From contig OY764903.1 in the NCBI GenBank assembly GCA_963668605.1, forward strand, positions 4,898,001 through 4,962,000: a stretch of DNA of 64,000 nt, written 5' to 3'. The position numbers and the translations under genes were made by a program. This DNA is from G963668605 sp963668605. Its GTDB lineage: Bacteria; Acidobacteriota; Terriglobia; Bryobacterales; Bryobacteraceae. The notes below the pieces were generated by a model. The model was not told the DNA's origin, did no database searches, and was given only the letters and a program-made list of their open reading frames with translations. The stretch's first letter is position 1, and each line of letters begins with the position of its first letter. Positions 1 to 9,591 of the stretch are shown here, in pieces.

Positions 1-2225
1 ACCCTTCCAATGTGCTCGCGGACATCAAGGAACGGGTGACCATGCTGAACACCTCGATCCTGCCAAAAGGCGTGCGGGTGGAGCCGTTCTACGACCGCAC
101 CTGGCTGATCGATACCACCCTCACCACAGTGTTCAAGAACCTGCTCGAGGGCGCGCTGCTCGTCTTCATCGTGCTTTATCTGTTCCTGGGCAACCTGCGT
201 TCGGCGGCCATCGTGGCGGCGATCATCCCGCTTGCGCTGCTCTCCACCTTCATCGGCCTGCGCCTGCGCGGGATTCCGGCTAACCTGCTCAGCCTCGGCG
301 CGCTCGATTTCGGCATCATCGTCGACGGCGCCGTCATCGTGGTGGAGAACGTCTTGCGCCGGCTCAGCCAGAACGCCAGCGCGGCGGCGCCGCGGTCCAT
401 TAAGGAGACGGTTCTGGAAGCCACGGTCCAGGTCGGCCGACCGACCTTGTTTTCGATGCTCATCATCATCATCGCGCAGATTCCGATCTTCTCCCTGCAA
501 CGGCACGAGGGGCGCATCTTCGCGCCCATGGCGTACACCGTCTGCTCGGCGCTGATCGGCTCTCTGCTGTTCTCGCTCACGCTGGTGCCGCTGCTGTGCG
601 CCTTGGGTCTGCGCAAGAATCTGCCCAAGGGCGAGACGTGGATTGTCCGTTGGTGCGAGCGCCTCTATCGCCCGGTGCTCGCTTACACGCTCGAGCACCG
701 CAAGAAGGTCGTGGCGGCAGCCTTGATCCTGCTCTGCGCCAGCCTCCTGCTGGTGCCCCGGTTGGGCTCGGAGTTCCTGCCGGAGATGAACGAGGGCACG
801 CTCTGGATCGCGGTGTCACTTTCACCTGGCGTCAGCGTCAGTGAGGCCAGCCGCGTGTCCGGGCGGATCCGGGGCGCGCTGCGCCAGTTTCCCGAAGTCA
901 AGTCGGTCACATCCCAAGGCGGACGGCCCGAGGACGGCACCGACCCGAAGATGATCAACATGAATGAGTTCTTCGTCGACCTGAAGCCCCCCGCCGAGTG
1001 GACCCGCGGCATCACGAAGGAGCAGTTGACCGCGGAGATGGAGGTGGCGGTCAAGGCGGTTACCGGAATTGCCCCCAGCTTTTCGCAGTACATTCGCGAC
1101 AACGTCCTCGAAAGCATCTCGCAAATCAAGGGGCAGATAGTGATCAAGGTCTTCGGGGAAGATATGGCCACGCTGCGCCAGACCGCGGGCGGCGTCCTGC
1201 GGGCTGTCTCCGGCGTCCGGGGCGTGGCTTACGCCGGCATCGACCGGCTCGGCGTCGTGCCCCAGGTGCAGATCGAGATTGACCGGCAGCGCGCCGCACG
1301 CTACGGCGTCAACGCATCCGACATCCAGGACGTCATCGAGACCGCCGTCGGCGGAAAGACCGCCACCGAGATCTGGGAAGGGGAGAAGCGGTTTCGGGTC
1401 GTTACCCGGCTGCGCGAAGACCAGCGCCGCGACGTGGAGACCATCAAGGACATCCTGGTCGATACCCCCAGCGGGTTGCGCGTCCCGTTAGAGGACTTGG
1501 CCTCCATCTCGGTGCGTGACGGCAGCGTGAACATCAGTCGCGAATCTGGCGTGCGGCTGGTCGCCGTCTCCATCTTTATCCGTGGACGCGACATGGGAAG
1601 CATGGTCACGGAGATGCAGAGCCGCGTCAAGACCGGCGTCGCGCTTCCGCCCGGCTATTACGTCACCTGGGGCGGCGAGTTCGAGAATCAACAGCGGGCC
1701 ATGGCCCGACTCGCCGTCATCATCCCGGTGACTGTCCTCCTCATCTTCCTGCTCCTGTTTGACGCATTCGACAGCGTCCGCAGCGCGCTGCTGATTCTGT
1801 TCAACGTGCCCTTCGCCCTCATCGGCGGGATCTGTGCCCTGGAATTGACCGCCATTCCGCTCAGTGTGTCCGCGGCGATAGGCTTCATTTCTCTCTTCGG
1901 GGTCGCGGTTCTCAACGGTGTGGTAATCATTAGCCATTTCAACCAGCTACGTGAGTCCGGCACCGGGTTGCGCGAAGCTGTGCTGGAGGGCTCCATCACG
2001 CGCATGCGCGCCGTCCTGATGACCGCGCTGTTGGCCATGTTCGGGCTGCTGCCGATGGCGCTGTCACGCGGGATCGGCTCGGAAGTGCAACGGCCACTGG
2101 CGGTCGTGATAATCGGCGGGCTGATCTCGGCCACCCTTCTCAGCCTGCTCCTGCTTCCCAGCCTCTACCTGCTCTACGAAGGGCGCGGCGCTGCCCGCAA
2201 CTCCAGCCAAGCCTCGCCCCAATGA
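1..2225 (+). CDS. Heavy-metal RND efflux pump (CzcA/CusA family), 3' part
   Basis: This is the C-terminal ~740 residues of an inner-membrane, proton-driven RND pump of the heavy-metal efflux (HME) group, which exports cations such as Co/Zn/Cd or Cu/Ag through a tripartite complex. The reading frame is open to the left edge of the window, so the true start lies outside; the family is usually ~1040 residues, so about 300 are missing. The family hallmark DFGIIVDGAVIVVEN in the fourth membrane helix is intact. It is followed by the conserved GSEFLPEMNEG turn, a periplasmic porter domain, and a second block of hydrophobic helices ending near the C terminus. Membrane-fusion and outer-membrane partners would be expected upstream, outside the window; none is visible downstream. 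The metal specificity cannot be told from this part. Confidence 0.93.
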   Translation, partial: PSNVLADIKERVTMLNTSILPKGVRVEPFYDRTWLIDTTLTTVFKNLLEGALLVFIVLYLFLGNLRSAAIVAAIIPLALLSTFIGLRLRGIPANLLSLGALDFGIIVDGAVIVVENVLRRLSQNASAAAPRSIKETVLEATVQVGRPTLFSMLIIIIAQIPIFSLQRHEGRIFAPMAYTVCSALIGSLLFSLTLVPLLCALGLRKNLPKGETWIVRWCERLYRPVLAYTLEHRKKVVAAALILLCASLLLVPRLGSEFLPEMNEGTLWIAVSLSPGVSVSEASRVSGRIRGALRQFPEVKSVTSQGGRPEDGTDPKMINMNEFFVDLKPPAEWTRGITKEQLTAEMEVAVKAVTGIAPSFSQYIRDNVLESISQIKGQIVIKVFGEDMATLRQTAGGVLRAVSGVRGVAYAGIDRLGVVPQVQIEIDRQRAARYGVNASDIQDVIETAVGGKTATEIWEGEKRFRVVTRLREDQRRDVETIKDILVDTPSGLRVPLEDLASISVRDGSVNISRESGVRLVAVSIFIRGRDMGSMVTEMQSRVKTGVALPPGYYVTWGGEFENQQRAMARLAVIIPVTVLLIFLLLFDAFDSVRSALLILFNVPFALIGGICALELTAIPLSVSAAIGFISLFGVAVLNGVVIISHFNQLRESGTGLREAVLEGSITRMRAVLMTALLAMFGLLPMALSRGIGSEVQRPLAVVIIGGLISATLLSLLLLPSLYLLYEGRGAARNSSQASPQ

Positions 2226-2334
2226 CGCGGTCTACCTACCCTTGCGTGGGGCTTCGATCGACTCTTGACGTTGGGTTGCAAGTAGAAGATTTCATGGAAA
2301 TTTGCGGCTGTTTTGGGTTGACATTTGCCACTCT

Positions 2335-2347
2335 AGTCCGAAGTTCT
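2335..2347 (+). repeat. Left terminal inverted repeat of the IS1634-family element
   Basis: AGTCCGAAGTTCT matches the inverted copy at 4292-4304 in 12 of 13 positions. It lies 80 bp beyond the stop codon of the transposase. Confidence 0.55.
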
Positions 2348-2427
2348 TTGAGCCTGCTAGAGAAAGTTTAGGGAAATCAAGGGCTTAGAGGGATTCAGCG
2401 ATCGGAGTACTGCCTACAAACGCGGGA

Positions 2428-4185
2428 TTAGGGTCGAAGAGTGACGCCGAGCAAATCCAAGGCGCGCTGCTGAATCACGGTTGGCTGAGTAAGCATATCG
2501 AAGACGGCGAGGCTTTTGTCGGCGGGTTGAATTCTGTTTTTGACGATGGTCGCCAGATCGCCGAGGAGCGTTTGGAAGCTGTGGACCTTGGTTCCGTCGG
2601 CGGCCTGTTTGGTAAGAGCCTTGAGTTTGGCGGAGGTGGAGCGTTGGGCGGGAGCGACGGCGGAAGCTCGGGCGGCCTGTGCTTGCGGCTTGTCATCATC
2701 GTCGAAGAGGATGGGGGCCAGGAGTTGGCGCATATGCCATTCCACGTAGTAGGCCAACACACAAAGTAAGATGTGGGCGCGGACGCGGTCTGGTAAGCGG
2801 TGATGGATGGGTCGCACCTGCAGATCGACGGTCTTGAGGCTGCGGAAGGCTCGCTCCACCCCGGATAAGCTCTTGTAACTCGCTACGACCTCCTGACTCG
2901 ATAACACTTCTTTTTTGACGTTGGTTCGGATGACATAGATTCCATCCAGGTTCTGCTCCCGCTCAATGTTGGCCTTTTTGCGTTCGTAGTGAAAACTGTT
3001 CTCTTCGATGCGCAACTGAAAGTGTTTGCCCATTTTGTAGCGGTTGAGAATCTTGCCCGCGCGCAATCCGATGTTTTGTTTGCCGCGCAAAGGACGCTTG
3101 GGGCGCCTGGTGGCGGCGGCGATCTTCTCCAGTTGCTTCTCGGTCGCCGTCAGTAACTCGGGCCGCTTACGGGCGCGCTCTTCGGCCAGCAGAGGATTGA
3201 AGCAAGCGAGCAGGCGTTCGCCGGGGAAGTCCGGATGAGCGATCTCGACCAGATCGGTTTGGTCGAAGAAAGACATCTGCAACTGGCCGCCGGCAGCCAG
3301 TTTCTGGATCTGGGTGGCGCGTAAGGCGGAGATCCAGTGGATGCCCTGTGAGGCCGGCAAGTCTTCACGAATGCGAGCGCTCGTGATCATGCCCCTGTCG
3401 CCAATCAGCACCATATCGGAGAGGCCGAATCGTTGGCGCAGTTTATCGACCTGGGTTGCGACGGTTTTGGGGTCAGCCGTATTGCCGGCAAAAACTTCGA
3501 CGGCGATCGGGCATCCGGCAGCGTTGGTGAGGAGGCCAAAGACGATCTGCAATGTGCCGGATTTGTCGTCTCGCGAGTGACCGAGTTTGGCCAAAGGACA
3601 GTGGCGCCCTTCGAAGTAAGTGGAGGTCAAATCATAGAGCACCAGGCCGCCTTGGGAGAGATGGAGTTTGGCAAGGGCTTGCTCAATGCGAGACTGCTGC
3701 GGGAGCAGCCAGTCCATCGCTTGGTAAAGCTCCGTTTCATCGGTGGAATCTAAGTGGAGGATCTCACCGAGACTGTGGTGGAGGGTGTCGCCGTGAAGCC
3801 CGCGAGCAGTAGCGAGTTTGGAGGCGGGTTCGATGATGCGAGCAACGATCATGGCGATGACGAGATCGCGCTGGCGGCTGGGAGCCGGATCGAGAATGGT
3901 CTCCAGATGCAGGTTGCGCAAGCAGCCAAGGACTGCGGCGACATGGCCGTGGGGCAGGGATCGGGAGATGAGGAAGGACTCCGGCAAAGGGGTGGAGGGG
4001 CCACTCAGCGAGCCGGCCAATGCGAGGCGAAGAGCGTCCACCTGATGAGGAGCGAGATGAGTGATGTTGGCGATGGTGCGAGTCTTGACTTTGCCGTCGA
4101 GGCGGTAGGATTCGCGGAGGAGGATGGCGGGAGGAGAGTTGCGATTGGGCACGGTGGCGACGTACATGCTTACACTATAAGACAA
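2428..4185 (-). CDS. IS1634-family DDE transposase
   Basis: This 585-residue DDE transposase cuts and joins the ends of its insertion sequence. The catalytic core is recognisable. The first acidic block is YDLTSTYFEG around residue 185. The second is LIGDRGMITSARI around residue 262. The C-terminal block LSGVERAFRSLKTVDLQVRP carries the catalytic Glu and is followed by HHRLPDRVRAHILLCVLAYYVEW, a signature of IS1634/IS4-like enzymes. The frame is complete, with no internal stop, so the copy may be active. The start at 4185 is the first ATG after an AT-rich stretch at 4186-4215 that probably holds the promoter. Its lower GC upstream flank differs from its neighbours, as is common for a recent insertion. 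Confidence 0.93.
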   Translation of the reverse strand: MSYSVSMYVATVPNRNSPPAILLRESYRLDGKVKTRTIANITHLAPHQVDALRLALAGSLSGPSTPLPESFLISRSLPHGHVAAVLGCLRNLHLETILDPAPSRQRDLVIAMIVARIIEPASKLATARGLHGDTLHHSLGEILHLDSTDETELYQAMDWLLPQQSRIEQALAKLHLSQGGLVLYDLTSTYFEGRHCPLAKLGHSRDDKSGTLQIVFGLLTNAAGCPIAVEVFAGNTADPKTVATQVDKLRQRFGLSDMVLIGDRGMITSARIREDLPASQGIHWISALRATQIQKLAAGGQLQMSFFDQTDLVEIAHPDFPGERLLACFNPLLAEERARKRPELLTATEKQLEKIAAATRRPKRPLRGKQNIGLRAGKILNRYKMGKHFQLRIEENSFHYERKKANIEREQNLDGIYVIRTNVKKEVLSSQEVVASYKSLSGVERAFRSLKTVDLQVRPIHHRLPDRVRAHILLCVLAYYVEWHMRQLLAPILFDDDDKPQAQAARASAVAPAQRSTSAKLKALTKQAADGTKVHSFQTLLGDLATIVKNRIQPADKSLAVFDMLTQPTVIQQRALDLLGVTLRP

Positions 4186-4291
4186 TTAATACGATAATAC
4201 AAGTATATTATTCGCGCATTACATGCCTACAAAACTGCGCTCGAAACTGCCTACCGCCATCAAAACAAAAAGATTTCCCCGTTTAGCTGTC

Positions 4292-4304
4292 AGAACTTCG
4301 GTCT
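4292..4304 (-). repeat. Right terminal inverted repeat of the IS1634-family element
   Basis: On the minus strand this reads AGACCGAAGTTCT and pairs with 2335-2347. It marks the probable junction with the IS110 remnant. Confidence 0.55.
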
Positions 4305-4309
4305 AAATG

Positions 4310-4440
4310 ACGCTGCAGGGGCGTTGAAACAGTCCCTCCCAGTAACTGCCCTTCGTCCGCGACGCCGCATGAGCGATCTGGCAGATCAGTGCGCGCACAA
4401 ACCGGTTCCCCTTGGGGCACCGGTTGCTTCTGGAAACCCT
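4310..4440 (-). pseudogene. Remnant of an IS110-family transposase (C-terminal fragment)
   Basis: Translating the minus strand from about 4440 gives an open stretch of some 40 residues containing PKGNRFVRALICQIAHAAS followed by RTKGSYWEGLFQR. This is the typical end of the Transposase_20 domain of IS110/IS116/IS902 proteins. There is no start codon or N-terminal DEDD domain: the fragment begins abruptly about 20 bp from the end of the glycosidase gene at 4462. It stops at the inverted repeat of the IS1634-family element. The other part was not found on the far side of that element. It was not long enough to be seen as an ordinary gene. Confidence 0.7.
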
Positions 4441-4461
4441 GGCGATCGATGCTGATTGAGT

Positions 4462-6420
4462 TTATTGACTAAACGGTAGCCACACTGCCATATCGCCTAC
4501 GCCGCGGTTCGCCCACACGGCGTAGGGAATCGCAGTCAGCTTGCCACCGCGCAAGACAGTCACGCCGCCTAGAAGGCCGGGCATGAATTCCGCGCGAAGA
4601 TCCGCGCCGTCCGGCAGCTTGAGATCGCGGATGCTGCCGCCGTGATCGATGCCTTCCACGCAGTAGACCACCGGACCGCGCTCGAGGGCGGCGTGATTGC
4701 GAAGATTCAGGATCGACTCGTGCGCCGCGACCTTGCGAACCGGCATAGGGAGGCGCAGTTCGACTATGTCGCCGTGCCGCCACTCGCGGCGCAAAGCGGC
4801 GAAGCCGTTTTCCACTTTTGCCGCCGTGGGCGTCCCGTTCACCAGCACCTGAAACCGCGCAGGTTCGGCGTTGATGTAGCGGTACAGATCGAATGGGACC
4901 GGCCGGCCTTCCGTCCACGATGGAATCCTTAGCCGTAGCGTAAATTCAGCCGGCCTCTCGGGCTCCATTGCGAGCTTGATCGTACCGTCCCAAGGGTAGT
5001 TCGTCCGTTGAGTGATGCTGATCTTTCGCCCGCCAAACGGTATCTCCGCGGCGCTTGCGCCGTAAAGCAGGGCCGAGATTCCGTCGGGCGCCGTGGCGTA
5101 AAAATAACCACCGAGCGAAGCCAGAAAACGTGCCACGTTCGGTGGGCAGCAGGGTGTGCTGAACCACGGTTTCCTCAGAGGCCGGGCCTTCTCGTCGCTG
5201 TACACCTTGCCAGCCACAAGTGGATTGGTGTAGAAGTACTCGGTTCCGGAAAGGCTGAGACCCGACAGGATGCCGTTGTACATCAGCCGTTCCATGAGAT
5301 CGCCGTACATGCCTTCGCCGGTAGCAAGCAACAGCCGGTGCGACCAGAAAAAGCTGCTGATCGCGGCGCACGTTTCCGCATATGCTTCGTTCGGCAACTC
5401 GTATTTGTCGCCAAACGCTTCGCTCTGCAACTTCGACCCGATACCGCCGGTGAGGTACATCCGGCCTTTCACCATGTCGGCCCAAAGGCGCGTCGAGGCA
5501 TCGAGAAAGCTCTTGTCACCAGTCTCGAGGAATACGTCCACGGCCCCGCAGTTGAGCAGCGTTTCCTGAACAGCGTGGCCGTCAATCTGCCAGCGTGAAC
5601 AGAAATTGTATTCCTCCAACGTCTGCCGGACGAAATCGAGGTAACGCCGGTCACCGGTGACGCGGTACAACTCCACCATCGCCGGCTCATGGTTTGGATG
5701 TTCGGTGCGAGTGTGAATCGGTCCCCGGTTCATTCGATAAGGCAGGTGATTGGGCGCCGCGAAGCGGGCAACGATGAGATCCGCAAACCGAATTGCGCCA
5801 TCGAGGAATTTGCGGTCTCCGGTGGTGCGGTAGCGCGCGATGGCCGCCTGCGCGAGGTGGCCGAAATTGTAAAACTCGAAACGGTTTTCGGAGTCAAACG
5901 GCGGCCGAAGGCGCGCCGCCACGGAGCGGTTGCCAAAGAACGAGTTGATGTAGCCGTCGGGCTTCTGAATCCGCAGCACCAGATCGACGGCCTTGTCGAG
6001 TTCGGCGCGGACTCTCTCGCAGGCACTCCCGCCCGACGGATAGCCGGCATAATAGCCTCCGGCTTCCATCCACTTGTAGACGAACTCGTCGTTATTGGCT
6101 GTCTTCGCGCCGGTGGAGACATCCCTGCCCTCGGCAATGGTGCGAAACGGCGTAATATGGCCATTTTCCTCGAGCTTGTGGCCGACATCGAACCAGCCCT
6201 TCGCGATGTTTGTGTCGATTCGACTCTTCCAGATGCCGCCGGGTCTGACCGCGAGCATGTTTACAGGCTTCCAGAGCGCGTGAGCGTAGCTCCACGAGGT
6301 TGGCACCGAACGTTCCGCCGTAGCTCCGGACGCGACGGTTGCGAGGACAATCGGCACTATTTTCAACGGTAGATTGCGGCGGAAACGCCCAGCCCACGTA
6401 ATGATCTTTTCGATTGTCAT
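4462..6420 (-). CDS. GH127-type beta-L-arabinofuranosidase-like enzyme, exported
   Basis: A 652-residue protein of the DUF1680/GH127 family, known for retaining beta-L-arabinofuranosidases that use a zinc-bound cysteine as nucleophile. The N terminus (residues 1-36) is a basic stretch followed by a hydrophobic core ending ATVASGATA, a signal peptide. The family metal site is conserved: E349-T-C351 in NEAYAETCAA, and the adjacent cysteines C424-C425 in TPCCPPN. These correspond to E338, C340, C417 and C418 of Bifidobacterium HypBA1. E334 is the likely acid/base. An (alpha/alpha)6 barrel is expected first, then beta-sandwich domains. It is the last gene of the operon, starting one base after the stop of the TonB receptor (TGATATG), so translation is probably coupled. 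The substrate is inferred from the family. Confidence 0.88.
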   Translation of the reverse strand: MTIEKIITWAGRFRRNLPLKIVPIVLATVASGATAERSVPTSWSYAHALWKPVNMLAVRPGGIWKSRIDTNIAKGWFDVGHKLEENGHITPFRTIAEGRDVSTGAKTANNDEFVYKWMEAGGYYAGYPSGGSACERVRAELDKAVDLVLRIQKPDGYINSFFGNRSVAARLRPPFDSENRFEFYNFGHLAQAAIARYRTTGDRKFLDGAIRFADLIVARFAAPNHLPYRMNRGPIHTRTEHPNHEPAMVELYRVTGDRRYLDFVRQTLEEYNFCSRWQIDGHAVQETLLNCGAVDVFLETGDKSFLDASTRLWADMVKGRMYLTGGIGSKLQSEAFGDKYELPNEAYAETCAAISSFFWSHRLLLATGEGMYGDLMERLMYNGILSGLSLSGTEYFYTNPLVAGKVYSDEKARPLRKPWFSTPCCPPNVARFLASLGGYFYATAPDGISALLYGASAAEIPFGGRKISITQRTNYPWDGTIKLAMEPERPAEFTLRLRIPSWTEGRPVPFDLYRYINAEPARFQVLVNGTPTAAKVENGFAALRREWRHGDIVELRLPMPVRKVAAHESILNLRNHAALERGPVVYCVEGIDHGGSIRDLKLPDGADLRAEFMPGLLGGVTVLRGGKLTAIPYAVWANRGVGDMAVWLPFSQ

Positions 6421-6421
6421 A

Positions 6422-9400
6422 TCAGAACGCGAGCCGCAGCCCGAGCTGCGCTACCCTTGGCGCTTTCGCAGTAGTCGAGCGGCCGAAAGAGATATTGTTC
6501 ACGTCCATGATCGGATTGTTCAAATTCACGCGGTTGAACGCGTTGAAGCCGTCAAAGCGAGCGGTCAGAGAGAGCCGCTCGGAGAGCCGGAATCGCTTCG
6601 AGAGCGAGAGATCCGTTTGCGCAAAGCCGGGGCCGCGGAACGTGTTCCGGCCAAGATCGCCGTTCGTGCCGGGAGCGGGGCGCGGGAACGACGATGCAAG
6701 TATGGCGCCGTTGAGAAACGCGGACCTCTCCCATCCGCCGCGAGGCACATCCGGCCCTGGCGAGTTCGGCCGGTCGCCGCCGACGCCGTCTCCGTTCCAG
6801 TCGCCGCGGGGCCAAAGCCCGGTGACGGTGGGGGTAATCGGTCTGCCTCCCTGGAGAATCACAAATCCGGCGATCTGCCACCCTGCGAAGGCATGATTGA
6901 GGAATCCGTTCTGTTTCTTGAAGAAAGGCATGTCCCAAAGCCCCATGCCGCTGAAACGTCGCGATACGTCGAAGCCGGCGAGCCCCCGTTCGCCGCCGCG
7001 GTTGTACGCGTCCTGCCAGAGCGCGGTGGTGGTATACCCGTCGGTATCGTCGATGGCCTTCCCAAAGGTGAGGGCGCCACGAAGCGTGAGGCCGCGGCGG
7101 AAATGTTGGCGCGCCGACACAGTTCCCCCATGGTAGATGGAGTTTGATGTGGCTTCCACCATCACGACATCGGCGAAGCTCGGATTGATGCCATGGAACT
7201 TGCCGTCCGGCAGGAAGTCTCCTGTGCGGCGGTTGATGTCGCGGGAACTGAATAGATGGTGGCCGGCAGATCCGATGTAACTCGACTCCACGACCAAACC
7301 TCGCAGGACCTCCCGCTGTACGCCGAAAAACCAGTTGTGCACGTACGGACTTCTCACGTTGGAATCGACCGAGACGAGGGAAACCCGCGTGCCGCGCAGT
7401 CCGTTGCGTGCGTCCAATCCCACCCGCAGCGCCGAGTCGATCGGATATCCGAGTCCTGGTTTCGTGGGATCTCCCAGGCTATAGGTGAAGACTGTCCCAT
7501 ATTGCGGCCCGAGGATGACATTGGCGCGAAGTGGAGGATTGGCGTTGGAGCGCTCCATCGGCAGCGTGGCCAAGCGATCGTAGGAAATTCCGTAGCCGCC
7601 ACGTATGCTCGTCTTGCCTTTGCCATCCACATCCCACGCAAAGCCGAAGCGGGGTGCGAAGTTCAAGTTGTCCGTGGGGTAGAACCGGTCGACAAAATCG
7701 ACCTTCGCCGATGCGAGCCTCTGCTCATATGTCGCACCGGAGCCGAAGATCAGCGCGCGCTTCTGGTTGTGATTGTCGCCTGGGTTGCTGTAGTTTTCGT
7801 AACGAAGCCCGATGTTCAGGGTGAGCCGCCGCGATACTTTCCAGTCGTCGTTGACGAACAGGGCCCATTCCCAGAAGCGCAGCCCCGATGTATGCGTCAC
7901 GGGCTCGCCGCTCCGCGGGTCGACATAGCGAGTCATCTGGATGGCCTCGTCGTCGGCGAAGTCGAGCAGATTTTGGAAATTGTACGTGGGCAAAAAGTTA
8001 AAAGTATTCCGGTTGTCCGCTAGCGAGCGGCGCAACTCGCCTCCGGCCTGAATACTGTGCTTCGACTTCACCCATGAAAAGATGTCTTTGAACGTGTAGT
8101 TGGTCTGCTTCCATCCGACGGGAAAGCCATTGACCCCGAATCCGGTGATGCCGGAAACAACTATGTACGGAACTTCGAGGTGGGCCGGCATATCCCGTCC
8201 GCCAACCAGCCGCATCACGCCGGCGCGGAATTCGTTAAGTTTCGAACCATCGAAAATGTGGGTGTGATTGATGTTCCCGTAGACGGTCTGCTCGTTGAGC
8301 CAACGATCGAAGGAAGGCCGGACCCCGCCGTTCAGCGTGTCCGCGTTGGTCCGGTAGTAGTTCAGGTAAACGCGGTCCTTGCCTGGCCGCAACTCGTGGT
8401 CCAACCTGCCGCTGAACTGGTTTCCCGAGCGCTGCGCTGCCGGAACGAAGTTGAGACTGCCCAGATCCAGGATGCCATCGCGCGGCCCGATCACATTCAC
8501 GCCCGCTGCGGGACTACCCAGGTCGCGGATGTTGTAGGTGGGATACGCCGAGGGTCGAAACTGGCCCATCAACTTCGCGGCGATGGAGTTCGGGCGAGTA
8601 CGCAGCACGATATCGCGCAGAACTTCCGTTTCCACGTTCGCCACCACGCCGCGCCCACCGGATTGGCGCAACCCCTCGTAGGAGGTGAAAAAGAACGTGC
8701 GGTTCCGAATCACAGGCCCGCCCACCGTGTAGTTGAACTGGTTCTTGCGCCAGACCGGAGCCTGCGCCTCGAATACATTGCGGGTTGAAAGTGTGTTGTT
8801 GCCGAAGTATTCGGAGAGTGTGCCATGAAACCGATTGGTTCCCCGCTTGGTAATCACCTGAATTTGCGCACCACTGCTGCGTCCCTCGACGGCGGAGACG
8901 TTGTTCGCCACTACACGGACCTCCGCCACCGAGTCCGGATTCGGCGAGAGGTTCGCTACTCCGCCGCGCGCAACCGAGTTCGCGTTCATCGAATCGACTG
9001 TGAAGTTATTCGACTCAGAGCGCTGGCCGCTGGCGTAGATCTCGGGCGCCGACTCGCCGGCGAACAGGTCGTTGGCGTCGGCCAGCGCCGAACCGCCCAG
9101 CGCCGTGCCGGTAATGCCGGGCTGCACCGCGATGATGTTGTAGATGTTGCGGCCATTGAGCGGCATCTCCTTGAGCTGCGTCGCATCCACCTGGTCCGAG
9201 ACGCGCCCCTGCTCGGTCTCGACCGCGGGTGGCGTGTCCGAGACGGTGACGGCTTCGGCGACGCCCCCGAGTTGCAGTGTGAAGTTGACGCGGAGTGCCT
9301 CGTCGGAAGTGAGCGAAACAGACTTGCGAATCGCCTTCTGGAATCCTTCCTTCTCGACCTCCACGCTGTAGTCGCCCAGCCCCAGGCTCAGCGCTCTGTA

Positions 9401-9586
9401 AATCCCATCGCTCCCGGTTTGCAGCTTGCGGGACTCTCCCGTGGCCACGTTGGTCACTCGCACGGACGCACTCGGCACAGCGGCGTGCGACGGGTCGGTG
9501 ACTGTGCCCTGGATAGACGAAGTGAACTGCGCGCGGAGCGGAGCGGTCAGCGTGCAGAGAATCAAGAACAGAGTTGATCGGTTCAT
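6422..9586 (-). CDS. Oar-like TonB-dependent outer-membrane receptor
   Basis: A ~1054-residue outer-membrane receptor. Start chosen at 9586, where MNRSTLFLILCTLTAPLRAQ gives a clean signal peptide; a longer frame to 9709 would bury it and overlap the gene before. Residues ~22-105 are a carboxypeptidase-regulatory-like (Ig-type) domain (SSIQGTVTDPSHAAVPSASV). A plug follows, with the family marker MPLNGRNIYNIIAVQPGITG, then a long beta-barrel rich in alternating aromatic strands. It ends in LGLRLAF, with the C-terminal Phe used for barrel assembly. Such receptors are numerous in Solibacter and take up glycan fragments or other large nutrients using TonB/ExbBD energy. Its place between two arabinofuranosidase-family genes, with gaps of 5 and 1 bp, points to arabinose-containing oligosaccharides as ligands; this is inference. 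Confidence 0.9.
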   Translation of the reverse strand: MNRSTLFLILCTLTAPLRAQFTSSIQGTVTDPSHAAVPSASVRVTNVATGESRKLQTGSDGIYRALSLGLGDYSVEVEKEGFQKAIRKSVSLTSDEALRVNFTLQLGGVAEAVTVSDTPPAVETEQGRVSDQVDATQLKEMPLNGRNIYNIIAVQPGITGTALGGSALADANDLFAGESAPEIYASGQRSESNNFTVDSMNANSVARGGVANLSPNPDSVAEVRVVANNVSAVEGRSSGAQIQVITKRGTNRFHGTLSEYFGNNTLSTRNVFEAQAPVWRKNQFNYTVGGPVIRNRTFFFTSYEGLRQSGGRGVVANVETEVLRDIVLRTRPNSIAAKLMGQFRPSAYPTYNIRDLGSPAAGVNVIGPRDGILDLGSLNFVPAAQRSGNQFSGRLDHELRPGKDRVYLNYYRTNADTLNGGVRPSFDRWLNEQTVYGNINHTHIFDGSKLNEFRAGVMRLVGGRDMPAHLEVPYIVVSGITGFGVNGFPVGWKQTNYTFKDIFSWVKSKHSIQAGGELRRSLADNRNTFNFLPTYNFQNLLDFADDEAIQMTRYVDPRSGEPVTHTSGLRFWEWALFVNDDWKVSRRLTLNIGLRYENYSNPGDNHNQKRALIFGSGATYEQRLASAKVDFVDRFYPTDNLNFAPRFGFAWDVDGKGKTSIRGGYGISYDRLATLPMERSNANPPLRANVILGPQYGTVFTYSLGDPTKPGLGYPIDSALRVGLDARNGLRGTRVSLVSVDSNVRSPYVHNWFFGVQREVLRGLVVESSYIGSAGHHLFSSRDINRRTGDFLPDGKFHGINPSFADVVMVEATSNSIYHGGTVSARQHFRRGLTLRGALTFGKAIDDTDGYTTTALWQDAYNRGGERGLAGFDVSRRFSGMGLWDMPFFKKQNGFLNHAFAGWQIAGFVILQGGRPITPTVTGLWPRGDWNGDGVGGDRPNSPGPDVPRGGWERSAFLNGAILASSFPRPAPGTNGDLGRNTFRGPGFAQTDLSLSKRFRLSERLSLTARFDGFNAFNRVNLNNPIMDVNNISFGRSTTAKAPRVAQLGLRLAF

Positions 9587-9591
9587 GCGTA

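Larger units (their letters stand above)
2335..4304 (-). mobile_element. IS1634-family insertion sequence (about 1.97 kb)
   Basis: A single transposase gene lies between imperfect inverted repeats. Reading inward, the left end at 2335-2347 is AGTCCGAAGTTCT and the right end at 4292-4304 reads AGACCGAAGTTCT on the minus strand, which is 12 of 13 matches. The resulting length of 1970 bp fits the upper end of the IS1634 family. No convincing target-site duplication was found next to these repeats, so the exact termini are provisional. The right end abuts a remnant of an IS110 transposase, so one mobile element appears to have landed in another. Confidence 0.7.

Noticed and set aside
2411..4233. 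Direct repeat TGCCTACAAA at 2411-2420 and 4224-4233 as possible ends of the IS1634-family element
   Set aside because: It is a direct, not inverted, repeat inside the inverted repeats at 2335 and 4304, and TGCCTAC recurs again nearby; probably incidental or an internal binding site.
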